From: Paracentrotus lividus
Lineage: Eukaryota > Echinodermata > Echinoidea > Camarodonta > Echinidae
Assembly (NCBI GenBank): GCA_940671915.1
Contig: CALNVZ010000649.1
Location: 74,443-138,442 of the forward strand
Direction of reading: 5' to 3'
DNA length: 64,000 bases
In this document: piece by piece, positions 1-12,664 of the stretch
How positions within the stretch are numbered: position 1 is the stretch's first letter
Layout: every line of letters begins with the position of its first letter
Notes under the pieces: model-generated
What the model saw: the letters and a program-made list of their open reading frames with translations, nothing else
Databases searched by the model: none
What the model was told of the DNA's origin: nothing
Translations under genes and position numbers: made by a program

Positions 1-959
1 CATCATACGTTTTTACAGCGCAACTTAAAATCAATAATTCATTCATATAAATCAGTCCTTAAACTATCATCACCCACCACTTTGCATCAAGTCAAATTCA
101 TCATTAGCATTCCCCTATTCACCATCCGATCAACAACCACCAACCATAAACCTACCACCCAATTTAGTTGCATCGATAACATATTTATACCCATTTCTGC
201 ATGTCATTTCACGCATCTTCCTACATGATTTATTCCCTCTTCTAAAGATCGTTTTTGTAAATGTCATTATCTAACTTCATCATCAGAGAGACTATCTAAC
301 GTCATCCATCAACTCAAACTCATATTCTCAGATCATAACCTACAATTAGGCAATTTAATAACATCTCATTACTTCAAAAATCTAAACCATCCATAGCAAA
401 AACTCAACATCGCTTTTTGCACTTTTTCTATTCTCTCCTTGCCTTTTTAACACGAAAATAGAAGGTGAGATGTAAAGCGTGGTCTAATTACCGGGCCTTA
501 TGGATAGTACTGGCTGTAAGTCAGCTCTCATTTCTACACTGGACGAGGACTGGGGAGCAGAAAACTATCATCATGAATTTATTTTTTTCTTTTTGTTAAT
601 TACTATAATATAATAACTTATTCCACCGATGTCATACATGTTTGGCAACTATTTTTGGCATAATCGCGCACACATTTTTCATGAATTTGCCGATTGCGGC
701 AAAAATTTACCACATTCCGATTTTCGCACTAGGCATGAGCCACAAAATTTAATTCTAATAAATAAGAAATCTCCTTTTCATACTCCGCCATTAGCAAAAG
801 GTGTGTTCCATATTGATAACTTTTCTATACGCATTTTGGTTACATCATCTATAATAATCGGGAAACCAAAAGCTACCATCTTGGTCGATGGCAGTGTTAG
901 GTGACAAAGGTCTCTTGGGTTTGTCTACCACTTACCTCTATATATATTTGACTCTACAT

Positions 960-1085
960 ACCACCTTGGTCTAGTGGCTCAGTAATAGATGTCTATTGCA
1001 TGTATTTACAGGTTCGAGGATTCTCTTAACTGAATGTTTAGTCTCTACCAGTCTCTGGTCACATGGACAACTGACTAAATGAATA
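960..1085 (+). repeat. tRNA-headed SINE-like sequence
   Basis: An A-box-like TGGTCTAGTGG is followed about 45 bases later by a B-box-like GGTTCGAGGATTC, the spacing of a tRNA-type internal Pol III promoter. The segment does not fold into a full cloverleaf as far as I can see and runs into an unrelated tail. A tRNA-derived SINE remnant is likelier than a working tRNA gene. Confidence 0.4.
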
Positions 1086-1913
1086 CAAGTACGAATAAAA
1101 TTTAAGACAAAAATGGACATCTCAAAGAAAACAAGCAAGATGGGAATTCAGACAAAAATGCCAGAAAGATAAAGGCCAAGAAGATCTGCGCGAATAGGAC
1201 CAAAGGTTATGAAACCAGCCGCCTACATTAAACTTAGTTCTATGTATGATTGAAAAAGCATTATATAATATTTCCATGTAGAAATGACCAGACCGAGAGT
1301 CAGGGCAGGTCGCTCAGTTATTATCTCTCAAAAAAGTGGGTTAGACCAAATTGGCAAATTTAACTTAATCTCGGGTCTATAGCACCTCACCCTGAATGGT
1401 GCAAGTATGCGAGAGCCTGAGGTCAGAGACTCCCAAGAAAAAAAGAAGTAACACAGTCAAAAGAAGTTGATGTAATCCTTTGAAAAGATCTGTAAGTAAA
1501 TAATAATGAAATTTTAAACAATTTTAAAGTATATAATGCCTTTTTTTCTATTTTCTATTTTTGCTAAATTTCTAATAGGGTCTAGACCGAGTTTTACCTC
1601 ATAATATATTTATAACGATCACAATACTTGTCTGTCTTTCTTACCCTTATAATTGTCCTTGTCTCGCTAATTAATCGAACACGCTGCTTGTCACTCTCTG
1701 TCACGAGACACCTTCTAGCAGAGACGTATCTTGTACAAGAAAAACAAAAATTGTCTGATCTCATTACCACCGGGTGAGCTCACCGTTTCCCCCACCGTTC
1801 GCGGACGGTGCGAAACAGTTGATACGAACGACGGGACACGGAGGTACCCGGAGAAATAATACAAGGTGGGGTCGGTGATGACCCGTCCTTCTGAGTTTTT
1901 GGCCTTCCGGTTC

Positions 1914-1973
1914 CATGCCCGGCGAATATTTTTGAGCATGACTGAAGCATGCTCAAATTCTTCGCCGGGCATG
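1914..1973. repeat. Conserved hairpin in the large element, left copy
   Basis: CATGCCCGGCGAA pairs with TTCGCCGGGCATG, and the inner part TTGAGCATG with CATGCTCAA, giving a long stem around a short centre. The same hairpin occurs at 41807-41863 in the other copy of the element, so it belongs to the element rather than to a host gene. Confidence 0.75.
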
Positions 1974-3577
1974 AACCGTAAGGCCTCGGTCCGATGGAGA
2001 CCCGGTGTAAGGGCGGTATAATGGCATTGTAAAGAACGGTTTAATGAATGGTGTAAGGACGGAAAACAAAAGCCGCTTGCCTCACGCCTCCCAACAAAGC
2101 AGCGTGCACGTGGTGGTCTGAAACTGCAGATCTTCGCTTATGGTGGTCTTAAAATCACATATAATGGTGTCTTCAAAACCGCCCTTTTGTTTTCGAAGCT
2201 CTCGATCTCGTCCGCCTCTCTTTACAGGTCTGAGAGGAATGATATTAAGCTTTTCCAAACATACATTATTAATCTGAAATTATTTTTATTGTCGTTGTCG
2301 GGGAGAAGAATTTAAAAAATTGGTCCTTTTAATGGACATTTAATAATCTTAGAAGTAATGTCAATTCTTTTTTTAAAATGTTTGCTTTGTTTTTTGTTGA
2401 CATTAGTTTTCTAAAGTTTATATAACAACTTTGGCAAATAAACATTATACTACTTTCAAAATAAGCTTAGTTAAATAAGTTTGGTCTCCATACGTTTTTG
2501 CCCAAATTACATTTTTACTGGTATACCCGGGTTTAAGTTTTATCGAATTTATTTTAATTTCTCTCCGCGAAAATGTCCCGTGCTTTTGAAATGATTAAAT
2601 CCTGTTTATAATCAATGAAATATTTGTTTATCATGGGATAAGTACTTTATCTTCTTTTTTTTTAATCATTATATTATGAATTGTCTAATACTTTTTTCAT
2701 TTAATCACTTTCATTGCAATATTCTTTTAGCCAATAATAACCCCCATAGATCACATCAAAGAAAAATGTCTACATCCTTCATAATGTGGATTTGGGATTT
2801 TTTGTATGAATTCCCAATAGTGACCTAATATGTTTTAAGCATCATCTTGTTTATGGTTTTCATATTAATATCTCTATTAATAGTGTTATTTATCTGTTTA
2901 TATCTCATCGACCACCTTATATTAAGCTAGAAATATAGATAACTGTAAGAATATTATTAGACAGATAATTATATTGTGAGAACTTATGACCTTTCATTAG
3001 TGAGAATATTACATAAATACAATTGCTAAGTATAAGTTAATACATGAGTTAAAATTATTTTTATTGGAATAAGTTAGAATAAAAGCATACATTGTGCTTT
3101 ACCAGTGCTATGGGTATTTTGCCTATAAATATCTGAGAAATATGGCACCAGTCACTTATAAAAATCGCCTCGTATGAAGAGAATACGATTTTTGTCAGAC
3201 CGTAATCATTGACTAGATTTAATCATGTAGTGATATTAATTTTAGAGAAGTGATGATAAAAGGTGTATAAATATGAGAATTCTACACATCACTGGAGAGT
3301 ACCAATGTGTAAGAATTCTAATACTTTGTATGGAGTGTATCTAAGCTTTTTATAGCTGAAGATAGCAATAGGCCTATGAACCAATGATATCATGTATCGG
3401 AAAGGTTAAAGAGTGCTATAACACAGAATATAAAGGAGAAAATACAAAAAGAAACTTACCAGGCATTTCCCGACCGAAAAATTTAAGGGGAAAGGTGCCT
3501 AAATGGAATTAGTTGCCCTTTGCCCCCCCCCCTTTATCTGAACGCCCCTCCCCTAGAATTAAATAAATAATGATATA

Positions 3578-4560
3578 GCATGTAGCGGTACATGCATGTA
3601 ATATGGGCCCCTAAGCTCATTTGCCTAATTTGCATAAAATTACGAAAATGGACACACAGTCTAATCTTAGTCTTATATGAATCAATAACTACAGCTCTAA
3701 ACTTTATTGTGAAGAAACAATTAATCACCAATCCCCCTGTCTGCAATATTCAAATGTTGACGTCATTTTATTTAATGTATTTAACTGGTATGTTTTAAAA
3801 CTACAAAGACTCTACAGAATGTCTGGAATTTGCTTAAAATGTTGAAAATCATGAACTTTAACGATATAATTTTGAAATTATAAGACCCTTCAGTAAATCC
3901 TTTGGACCTATATATTTCATTGTTATGGTATTTTTGTATATATATATTGTGTTTTTTTTAATATTTAATTTAAATATTATTTTCATTATACAAGTCAATA
4001 TAACCTACAATAAGTTATTTATATTAATTATATACTTGGAAATATACCCCAAAAAATCGTAGCCAAAAAAAGATGATGCTCATCCCAATTACTAAGTACC
4101 AGAATCATTTCCGCCATTTTTGGATGTACCCATATATAACCCTGCATAATGGTTGCTGTGTCAGGGCATGCATTCATGCCAACATTTGGCACCCCTTCAC
4201 TAAAACAATTGACTGTAAACACGCCTAGTATGATCAAAAATGAAACTATAAGCGGTACTAAATATACAAAACAATTGAGGTTACCCCTCCAAACACTCTT
4301 CACCATCACATTCTTGTGAAATATCAAATTTTACATAAGGGTAAAAAAATGCCGTAGTTTTTACCTACTTAGTTGGTTTTTAGCATTTTCTCAAGAGAAA
4401 ATTTCCGGCATCAGATGCTTCTCACACAGACTATATTATTCGTTATACAGTTCTATTGAACAACAATTATGGTGCTCACATACGGTCAACCGGTCGAAGG
4501 ATAGTAGATTGGCTTCAGTGGCCCATATTACCTGCTGGCCCTAATACTTGCATGTAACCC
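3578..4560. mobile_element. ~1 kb insertion with short TIRs inside the large element
   Basis: Compared with the two tandem copies at 40.0 and 40.5 kb, the left element is interrupted between GATATA and TATATGAATGG. The inserted 983 bases are flanked by TATA on both sides. Its ends share an inverted stretch (GTAATATGGGCC near the left end and its complement near the right end). A minus-strand frame of 99 residues (4028-4327) with a hydrophobic segment lies inside but resembles nothing I recognise. It is most likely a small DNA transposon. Confidence 0.6.
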
Positions 4561-5030
4561 TATATGAATGGAATGAAGTGACCGTGTGGAACGACTCCTA
4601 CCCTGCATGGTGTTGTTGATTGAGGATATTGGAACGACCAAAGACCAAAACGCAGACCCTATATATCATAATAATAATTCAAAACATACAAATATCATTA
4701 TTTCAAATGAAGAATCTTTGTGGGAAAAAAATCCTTTGAGTTTTTCCCGTCTTTTCAGAACTCTAAGATAGAACAATATAATAGTACGACCAATTCGGAT
4801 ATTGTATAAAATCTATTATAAAGTGTAAATAATTAAGCCAGCACTGAATTGATATGAAAACTGAAACAGAGGCTAAAAAGTAAATGTAACAAATGCGACA
4901 AAATATGGGCCCCCTATAAAACTATAAATTTCCGAGTAAAGCAGCCCTTAAATAAAGTTGATAATCACCTCCCTGTTTATGTCATATGATTTATTCCTTA
5001 TGGTATATAGTCTTTTGTTTTGTAACATGT

Positions 5031-6900
5031 TTAGAGGATATCACTATACAAAGTATAGATCTGCTTTTAATTCAGAGTACATAATCAAAATTTTCTGGTC
5101 CCGTTTGTTACCAAAGAATAAATGATCATAAACAATTTTGAATTGACTTATTTCAATTATTGTTTATGTTTCTATTGAAGGTTTTTTGTACCTTCAAGAA
5201 AACCCTAAGGATTGGGATTTCATTTTAAGATTTTATAAATAAAAACTATTTTTTTGCTCTAAATGTCCCGTTTGTTTAACCGGCGCCAAAATAGCTTGGG
5301 CTTGCCCTAAATAATGGTAAAAAACCGGGGAAAAGGATTATGGCGGACATGGTTCAGAATATGACTTCACTTTCAACCAATCAGAAGACAGGAAATAACG
5401 CTACACTATCGTCTCTCGAGTCGTACGGATATCTAAGACATGAATATAAGAAAAAGACCAAGGACAAACATTTCATATCGCGGGTATATAAAAATAGAAA
5501 ATACAGATACATAATGCTGACTTGCACACATTGACATACTCAAATTTTATTAAACAGTATTTTCGACATTATACAAAAGAAGGATAAAACTGATAGTTAA
5601 TAGTTAGCATGATTATGAAAATGAACAAATAAATATGAACACAACTATACCAAGTGAGTCAAAAATAAATAAAATAAAATTGTAATTGAAAAGAAATCAA
5701 TTTATGAACCCAAATTTATTATACATATTTTGAAAGATTAACTTCTCCAGAATCTTCCGGTATGTGTGGTATTCGTTCACGTTTGGGTAAACATGGCGCA
5801 TTGTTTGCGATGATTGTAACTTTAACTTGTGCTAAATTGGGGGGGGGGGACTCAAAACAACAAAAGAGCCACTGGACGGACCGGTTGGTCATCGGTGTAG
5901 ATTGTTAAAGAGGAGAGGGGCAAGGAAACTCCCTTGGGGTAGGCCATTCACGGGTGTGCCATCTACTGTGGCTCTTGATGAGATCTACGGAGAAGCGCCT
6001 GTTGGATAGCATTTGAGTATATGAATATAAAAAAGGCCAAGTCCATCTCTTGGCCAAATTGAGTTAACCATGGAACGTTGTTGCTCATACAATGAGTCCA
6101 TCTTGTGTACAACTGACCCAAAATGCCTGAAATTAATAAAAATCTCAAATCTCCATTGACTACACACAAACTCATTTCAGTTTTTCTTGATTTACTCGAA
6201 ATGAACTTTCATAGACTTGGCTCTTTTTGTATTCATATATTCATTTGTTTGAATATGAACTTCATGTCTTTATTCAGATCGAAGGGCTTCTCGGCTAGGA
6301 CCCGATAATTGACTGTGTCATAGGTCTACAAAAGTAGCTCTTTTTAATAATGATGTACTGTTTTTTTTTTTAATTCATGAATACATGACATGGAAATTTT
6401 TATTTTGTAATGATCTTAACTCATTCAAATGGTATGGATTATATGGATTATCTATGTTTATAATGTAACATAATGGTTGTTGTTTGTTTGTTTTACTTTT
6501 CGTTTTTTGTTGTTGTTGGAATGAAATCAATATTCAATTAAACGTCAAAGTATATTTCTATTTACCGTAGCCTTGTCTAGACGCCTATGCCTATTATTCA
6601 CGCACACAGACATAGACGAGTTTGACATTTATCACATTCTTACAATAAAAAACCCCCAGCAACCCTGGAATATACAATATAAACATTCTAAAGTGTTGGA
6701 TCCAGGGGCATTATATGTGCGCCCCTGTTTCTTTATAATCTATAATTGAATGCACATGCTAATTTCATGATAATTTTCGGCTGCGCCCCCTACTTTCATA
6801 TCATTTTTGATCGATCGGCCGCTAGAAATGAAAAGACTATCGTCAGAATATATTTAGTTCGTACAAAATTTTTCATTCTTTAAAATGAGCAAAGAAAATA
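5031..6900. other. No gene recognised; AT-rich unique or decayed repeat DNA
   Basis: Only short open frames occur, including a 64-codon frame at 5340 that starts ATGGCGGACATGG but has no recognisable domain and no convincing splice partner. Poly-G at 5839 and AT-rich stretches fill the rest. I see nothing to annotate as a gene. Confidence 0.5.
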
Positions 6901-6907
6901 TGATTCC

Positions 6908-6970
6908 ATTGGGATTTGAACCCCAAACCTCCTGATTTCTAGATACGTGCTGTACCGACTGAGCTACGGT
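6908..6970 (-). repeat. tRNA-like sequence (pseudo-tRNA or SINE head)
   Basis: On the minus strand TAGCTCAGTCGGTA (D arm and A box) is followed by GGTTCAAATCCC (T arm and B box), the layout of a tRNA. The D stem is imperfect (GCTC against CAGC) and I cannot pair a seven-base acceptor stem, so it is probably a pseudogene or the head of a SINE. Confidence 0.45.
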
Positions 6971-7198
6971 AAGCCCTAATGTTGATGTCCCTCCCAGATA
7001 ACCCCTTAGCTTTAAATACTCGAGTGATCAGCAGCTATAGAACCTGAATAAACCCAAAGGATATAAATCAAATTGGGGATAAATGCGACTCGGGGTTTAT
7101 GGTGAATTAATGCCACTTTTTCAAATATAAATCAGAACAAAAAGTGAAACTGACTAGAAATAAATAATATGAAAATAAGTCAAGAAACTAGAATTCGA

Positions 7199-7286
7199 TC
7201 GGGATTCGAACCCAAGACCCAAGAATAAAGAACTCCTAATCTCCTAATATCCTCAGACAAAGGTCTAAACCACTATGTCTCACGCT
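7199..7286 (-). repeat. tRNA-like sequence with long variable arm
   Basis: On the minus strand GACATAGTGGTTTAGAC resembles a tRNA A box, and GGGTTCGAATCCCGATCG is a good B box and T arm. The space between them is long enough for a class II (Ser/Leu type) variable arm. No good acceptor stem is visible, so this is a tRNA-derived SINE or pseudogene. Confidence 0.4.
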
Positions 7287-7929
7287 GAATAGGGAATCAC
7301 GATACCAGTAGGGGATCCATCCATATATCACACAATTAAAAGTATCGGCCCATGCCCAAATGTAATAATGCCGCTATTGTCCCAGACAATATTGGACCTG
7401 CACAATCTATAGAAATTGGAAATCTTGGATCCGCGCCTGATGATATTACATACATAACCTGGCTGAGTATAGGTGGGAACTTTAACACGCTAAAATCGCA
7501 GACAGACACTTGAAAGGAAGGGTCAAGATGTCCATTGGGGTCTAACCGCCATTCCGGATACTTCCGGGTCAAATATGGCCATACGGATGTCCGTAATTGA
7601 CTCGGAATGGCAGATGGCCCCCAGAGGACCCAGAATGATCTAGTAATTTTGACCCTGATTAATTGAGTTGTTATTGTTTTTAAGAGTTTTATAATGAAGC
7701 ATACAAAAGAAGCACAATAATGCATATCAATATACACAACAGGGTGTTCTAAAAAAAAAAACATGTACGCAAATATTATGTGGACCAATTACCTTCATGC
7801 TTAAATTTTTGTATTTTACCAGTATAAATACTATGATACAATAATGGTGATTTCTCGATGAACCATTTAGCCCTAGAAGACCAGTATATAAAAACAAGTA
7901 TGCTGCTGAAAATTGGCTACCAGCCATAT

Positions 7930-8292
7930 TCTTTTCTTTTTTTATTGTATAAGGGGGCGCCGAATCGAACAAAATGTAAAACAAAAAAAAACAAAAACAA
8001 AAAAACGAACCTACCCCTACAGCTGATACATGACCCTATGGTTGGCCGACGAAGGCGAAAACATTTCAACAGCCCCCCCCCCCCCACCGAAATTAGAGAA
8101 AGTCTGTGGGCCCCCCCCCCCCTCGCTTATCGCTCCGCCAGCGTGACGTGAAAAAAAATTGAATGTACCTTTTTGCTCGCCCGGTGTAACGGGGAAAAAA
8201 TAGGATGTATACCTTTCTGGATCCACCTCTGGGGGCGCCAAAATCAAAGTCACATCGGGCCCCCCGGGGTGCCAAATCCTGGATACGCGCCT
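7930..8292 (+). mobile_element. Interspersed repeat ending in GGATACGCGCCTG, copy 1
   Basis: It shares a common order of blocks with 21690-22036: GGGGGCGCC near the start, CGTGACGTG-like centre, GCTCGCCCGGTGTAACGGG, CTTTCTGGATCCACC, GGCGCCAAAATCAAA, and the end CCTGGATACGCGCCT. Its reverse complement begins CAGGCGCGTATCCAGG, close to the termini seen at 7431, 32846 and 44349. A hAT-like non-autonomous element is possible. Confidence 0.65.
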
Positions 8293-8477
8293 GTATTGCG
8301 GTATGAATGTATTGAATAGTGTGTTATAGTAAATAGTGGTAGTATTTTAAGAGTTGTGATTGGTTGAAATGATGTCACGTGTCATTCACGTTTTTGTTAT
8401 AGTGAACGGTTTTTGTTATATTGAAATATTATATTGCATGCATCTATTAATGCAACATTACTGACTATGTGAGCTCC

Positions 8478-8566
8478 AAATACTAAATTATCCCTCGGGC
8501 ACATCTGTTTCACCTCGGCCTACGGCCTCGGTGAAATAAATGTGCCCTCGGGATAATTTAGTATTT
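8478..8566. repeat. Foldback (near-perfect inverted repeat)
   Basis: AAATACTAAATTATCCC at the left pairs with GGGATAATTTAGTATTT at the right, and the complementarity continues through CTCGGGCACAT and CACCTCGGCC to a centre at TACG. The arms are about 40 bases. This is the structure of a small foldback MITE. Confidence 0.75.
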
Positions 8567-9524
8567 GTGTGCGCACATAATCTAGTATGTTGCATGGTAG
8601 AGCATGCACTATTTATATAATATTTCGAATGCAAGGGCCTACAAGAGACTTCACTGCTCAGACTGTTCCATTATGGGTTAAAAAGTAGGCCGGATTTGAG
8701 TAGTTGGTGCTATACAATGTATTATGCTGGTTCAAATCAACAACCCACCAATCAGACCTCAAACTCCCTCTAACCGCTCTTCATTTTATTTTTTATTTAT
8801 TTATTTTTTTTTTTTTTGCTCTTGACAACCCCACAAACAGCTCGGACCAGGCGTTCAACCTGTAAATCTCCGTTATTTATTTTTTTATATATAATAAATA
8901 TTTTTTTTTAAATAATAATAAATTGTAGCACGCCATAGTAGTAGGGTCGTGAAAGTGCTGGTGCTGAGTGGAAAGTGGGGGGGGGGCACTTTGTCCACAA
9001 AAAGTTCAAAAACTGAAGAGGAAAAATATCCCCAATCCCTTCTGTGATGAAAGCCGAGGTCAGTATAATTACCCAAGATGGCCTCCGTGTGGAGTTAACA
9101 TAAGATTTTAAGACTATATACAGCAGTTTTATTGCTGGTATAAGCTTATAATTTGTCCGCATTAAAATAAGTTCCGTTATTGATGAAGAATAAGGGTATA
9201 CCAGCATCCCACGTAAAATACCATTCAGTAACACGCGATATCGGAATGTAATGCTCCGGTCTCAATGTCAGGAATTGTAAACCTCTTGATAAGTATATTA
9301 ATAATCACATCAACTAGATAATATGATATTCTTTACATATAATAAAATGCAAAATATGCATCCGGATAGGTAACCAGTAAAACGAAACGTTATATTAGTT
9401 TTCTCCTTTAAAAAAAGGGGGAAGAAGAAGAATGCGATACACTTATCCGCGTGACGCGAAGAAAAGAAGAACCGAAATTACGCATCGTAAACTAAGCAGC
9501 GCGGATCAGGGGGGGCCCGACGGG

Positions 9525-9640
9525 CCCGGGCCCCCCCCCCCCAAAAAAAAAAAAAAAAAAAAAGGAGAAAGAAGGGAGAAAGAGGGAAAAGGGAAAGAAA
9601 AGAAGAAAAAGAAAGAAAGAGAAGGGAATAAGGCCTATGC
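9525..9640. repeat. Poly-C, poly-A and GA-rich low-complexity block
   Basis: A run of C is followed by a run of about 20 A and then by AG-rich purine sequence. It gives long lysine/glutamate or phenylalanine/leucine frames that are compositional artefacts. Confidence 0.8.
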
Positions 9641-9894
9641 TTGTACAATTTTCGTCCAACTTTATTCAATAAGAAGCGAGAAATAGGCTTTATTTGGTTC
9701 TAAACGACCATAACTAAGGCCTTTAATGTGGGGGAGGCCACGGGCCGATTTTTCTCATATGTATTTTGCATATTGCTAACGCGCTTTTTAAAGAAAAAAG
9801 AAATACATAGTGACGGAAAAATAGAGAATATTAAAGTTTAAACTATGTCGTGGCCCCTGCCTCTGGGCCTGGCCTCCTGGAAAAATAGTCGGCC

Positions 9895-11235
9895 TCATGG
9901 TAACTAGAAAGTGCCTATTATTCAAAATATTTGAAACCCCAAATTTCGGCTCGCGCTTCGCGCTCGCTGATACCAAATCATAATGCACAAAAATAACTCA
10001 AATTTTTACCTTAAATTTTTTTGAAACCCCAAATTTTCGGTGCACTTCGCGCTCGTGATACCAAATCATAATGCAGAAATAATAACTCCAATTTTACCTT
10101 GAAAATTTTCAGCTCGCGCTTCGGGCTCGCGGGATACTAAATAGGGTCTATAATACACAATTATCTACCATTTCTATACAGTGAGAAAATGCGCCCTTAT
10201 TTATTCCATTATACTTTTTAAACCTCAAAATTTTCGACTCGCGCTTCGCGCTCGCAAGATTCAATTAAGAAGGGGTATTAATACACAATTATCTACCATT
10301 TTCTAGTGTAGAAGTGACCTTAGTTCTATATTTTTTAACCCAAAGTTTCGGTCGGGCTTCGCGTGGGTATAAAATGCGCATAATGCATTGGGCTCATTTT
10401 AGGTCCAAGATACAATTAGTATGGTATAGAATGCACAATTAAACTCAAACTTTTCAGCTCGCGTCGCGGCTCGCGATAGTAATAGGCCTTCGATTACACA
10501 ATTAATTACATTTTTTAATGCTAGAGCATGCCCTCTTATTTATTCCATATTCTTTTAAAACTCCAAAATTCTTCGGCTCCGGGTACTAACCATAATTACT
10601 AAACTCCAGTTTTGCTAAAAATTTTCGCTCGCGCTGCGCGCGCGCGATGGTTATTACCAATTCAGTAGGATATAAATGCACATTAATCAAAATTTTCAGC
10701 TCGTGCTCGCACTCTGCGATACTAAATAGTCTATGATACACAATTACCTACAATTTTTATGCTAAAAATTTTCGGCTTGCGCTTCGCGCTCTCGCTGATA
10801 CTTAAATATAAGCACAATAACTCCAATTTTCACCTCAAATTTTCTGCTCGCGCTTCGCGCTCGCAGATACCCAATTCAGTAGGGTATTATAATGCACACT
10901 TAATTCAAATTTTTACCTACAAGATTTTTCATTCACGCTTCGCCCCGTGGATACTTATAGGGTCTATAATGCACTTATTATCTCAATATTAGCTAAAATT
11001 TCGCGCTCGCGCTTCGCACTCGCTTTTTATTTTTTCATTAATGAAATCACATCTTAAAATAATCAATTATTTTTTTTTTTTGTGTGCTAGTATATATTTT
11101 TAATTTGTTTCATTAGGATAAAAATGAATTGTTATAATTCCTCGTTTTAGGTCAGTTTAGGTCAGTATAGGCTATATATATGTCGGGGAATGTTTTTAAC
11201 TCGCGCTTCGCGCTCGTTTGCTCGCTCCGCTCGCA
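9895..11235. repeat. Degenerate minisatellite with GCTCGCGCTTCGCGCTCGC boxes
   Basis: More than ten units of roughly 80-120 bases follow one another. Each has an AT-rich part (ATAATGCACAATTA, AAATTTTCGG) and a GC-rich, nearly self-complementary box of the form CTCGCGCTTCGCGCTCGC. Units differ by indels and substitutions. The last boxes are at about 11010 and 11200. I see no coding potential. Confidence 0.85.
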
Positions 11236-12512
11236 AGTTTTTTATTTCAAAGTTGCCCCCCCCTCTGGAAAATCTAGATCGCGCCTCTAAGACTATCTAG
11301 TTTCCTCCTGAACATTAATAAAGAAAGCTACCGGTTATTTCACGTATCACTAAAAGCATAGAATCGGGGGCAAAGCCAGAACCCCAACACATGCAACACA
11401 TGTTCACACTCAGTACTAATATAGAAAAGGTTCCATTTTATATACCATCTACAACTATTTCCTACGTTAGTGTTTCATAAACCATACTACTAAATAATCT
11501 AATAAATTGAGAGTCGTGAGCAATAATTAATGATGTACGAAATGAAGGAGTTGCAATGAAAATGGTACGTGGTAGTGTGAAGGCACCGGTGAATTCGCAA
11601 GTTTGTCAAGGATGCGATCATAAGCGTGTATAGTTCGGGTGATTAGGTAAGCGGATAGACCCGTAATGAAATTGTGTTCAGTATGTACATTAATGTGCTT
11701 TCACATTCTGTTAAGTCCCCATCAAAACAAAAACATGCAGTTTTACAGCAATGGAAAAGTAAAAATAGAATACAAATATAAGAGTCAATTATCCAATCGC
11801 GGTTTCTTTTCAGTAAGGGGGGGGGGGTGGCGCTTTGTATTACCGCTTTTATGTAATACCCCCCCCCCCCCTGATGAATAGCATTTTTTACGGATTTGCG
11901 CCAGTGATTATTGTCATACATTTATTCATAGTGTTTACTGTAGCGTTGTCCAATGCACTGCCTACATCATTTTGTACATGTTTGACGTCTACAACTACGC
12001 TAGTATTTTCTGTATTCAACGATATTACATGTATATGTCTATTGTAGTTTGTCTCTACTATTATTCACTTCGGACAGCGACTTTAACAGTATTGGCCCTG
12101 CTTTGAAATGAATTGGTCACATGAAAGGAAATAGTTAAGACTTGGGAAAAGTTTCGTTTTGTCTCATTGTTCGGATAGAAGAAGAGATTTTAATGATATG
12201 ATATTTTTAGTCCTGTGTGCGGTAAGTATCACCTCATGTTCCTTTGTCGACAAAATTGAGTTCTGTCATTAACTGTGTACTCGTAGACTAAGCTAACCCG
12301 ATTGCTTCAACGGTACACTTGTACGCAAGTATTATTTTCACTTTTGTCGTATTTTGTCATTTTTAAAGCATTTTATTATGGTCTAATCAACATCTTTATT
12401 TTAGCTTCATATTTTTTATTCATTGTTTTGTTTGATCATTCAAGCAAGAGCAATAATGGGATTGAACCTTCTTGTCTTATCATATACTCTGACTTTACTT
12501 TGTATTAATGCA

Positions 12513-12654
12513 GCAGGGGCTGCGGAGCGTGTTGAAAGTGGGGGTGGGGAGGGGCTGAACAGGCTAAAAAATCACAAATCTATAGTCATTATCGCGTTTT
12601 TGTATGTCACGTTCGTTGAAAAGAGTGGGGGTTGCCCCAGCCCCCGCAGCTCCT
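12513..12654 (+). mobile_element. Small TIR element, copy 1
   Basis: It begins AGGGGCTGCGGA and ends with CCGCAGCTCCT, which are inverted to each other. The interior (GAACAGGCTAAAAA, ATCACAAATCTATAG, GCGTTTTTGTA) matches the element at 22728-22890 in the same orientation. This is a short MITE. Confidence 0.7.
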
Positions 12655-12664
12655 AGCCTGTGTA

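Larger units (their letters stand above)
1735..5030 (-). mobile_element. Large interspersed element, left copy (inverted relative to 39.5-42 kb)
   Basis: Read on the minus strand, this segment matches the plus strand of about 39550-42010 in the same order: the AT-rich block next to 4980 (ACCATAAGGAATAAATCAT), the GGGAGGGGCGTTC block, the block ending TCTCCCCGACAACGACAAT, and a GC-rich end with a CATGCCCGGCGAA hairpin. It has diverged by scattered substitutions and indels. No transposase frame is visible. The right copy has ends starting AGGTGTCA, so this may be a DNA transposon or a non-autonomous derivative. The left copy carries its own insertion at 3578-4560. Confidence 0.7.

Noticed and set aside
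629..904. 91-codon plus-strand frame
   Set aside because: Composition is that of random AT-rich sequence; no motif, splice context or family resemblance.
5340..5534. 64-codon frame starting ATGGCGGACATGG
   Set aside because: The start looks good, but there is no recognisable domain, no convincing donor, and the neighbourhood is repeat-rich.
6908..6970. Functional tRNA gene
   Set aside because: A and B boxes are good, but the D stem is mispaired and no acceptor stem can be formed; called tRNA-like only.
7336..7788. 150-codon minus-strand frame
   Set aside because: Its C-terminal half overlaps a dispersed repeat with a GGATCCGCGCCTG terminus; no protein family is recognised.
9895..11235. CRISPR-like array
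   Set aside because: Repeats are degenerate, unit length varies, there are no unique spacers of fixed size, and the DNA is eukaryotic.
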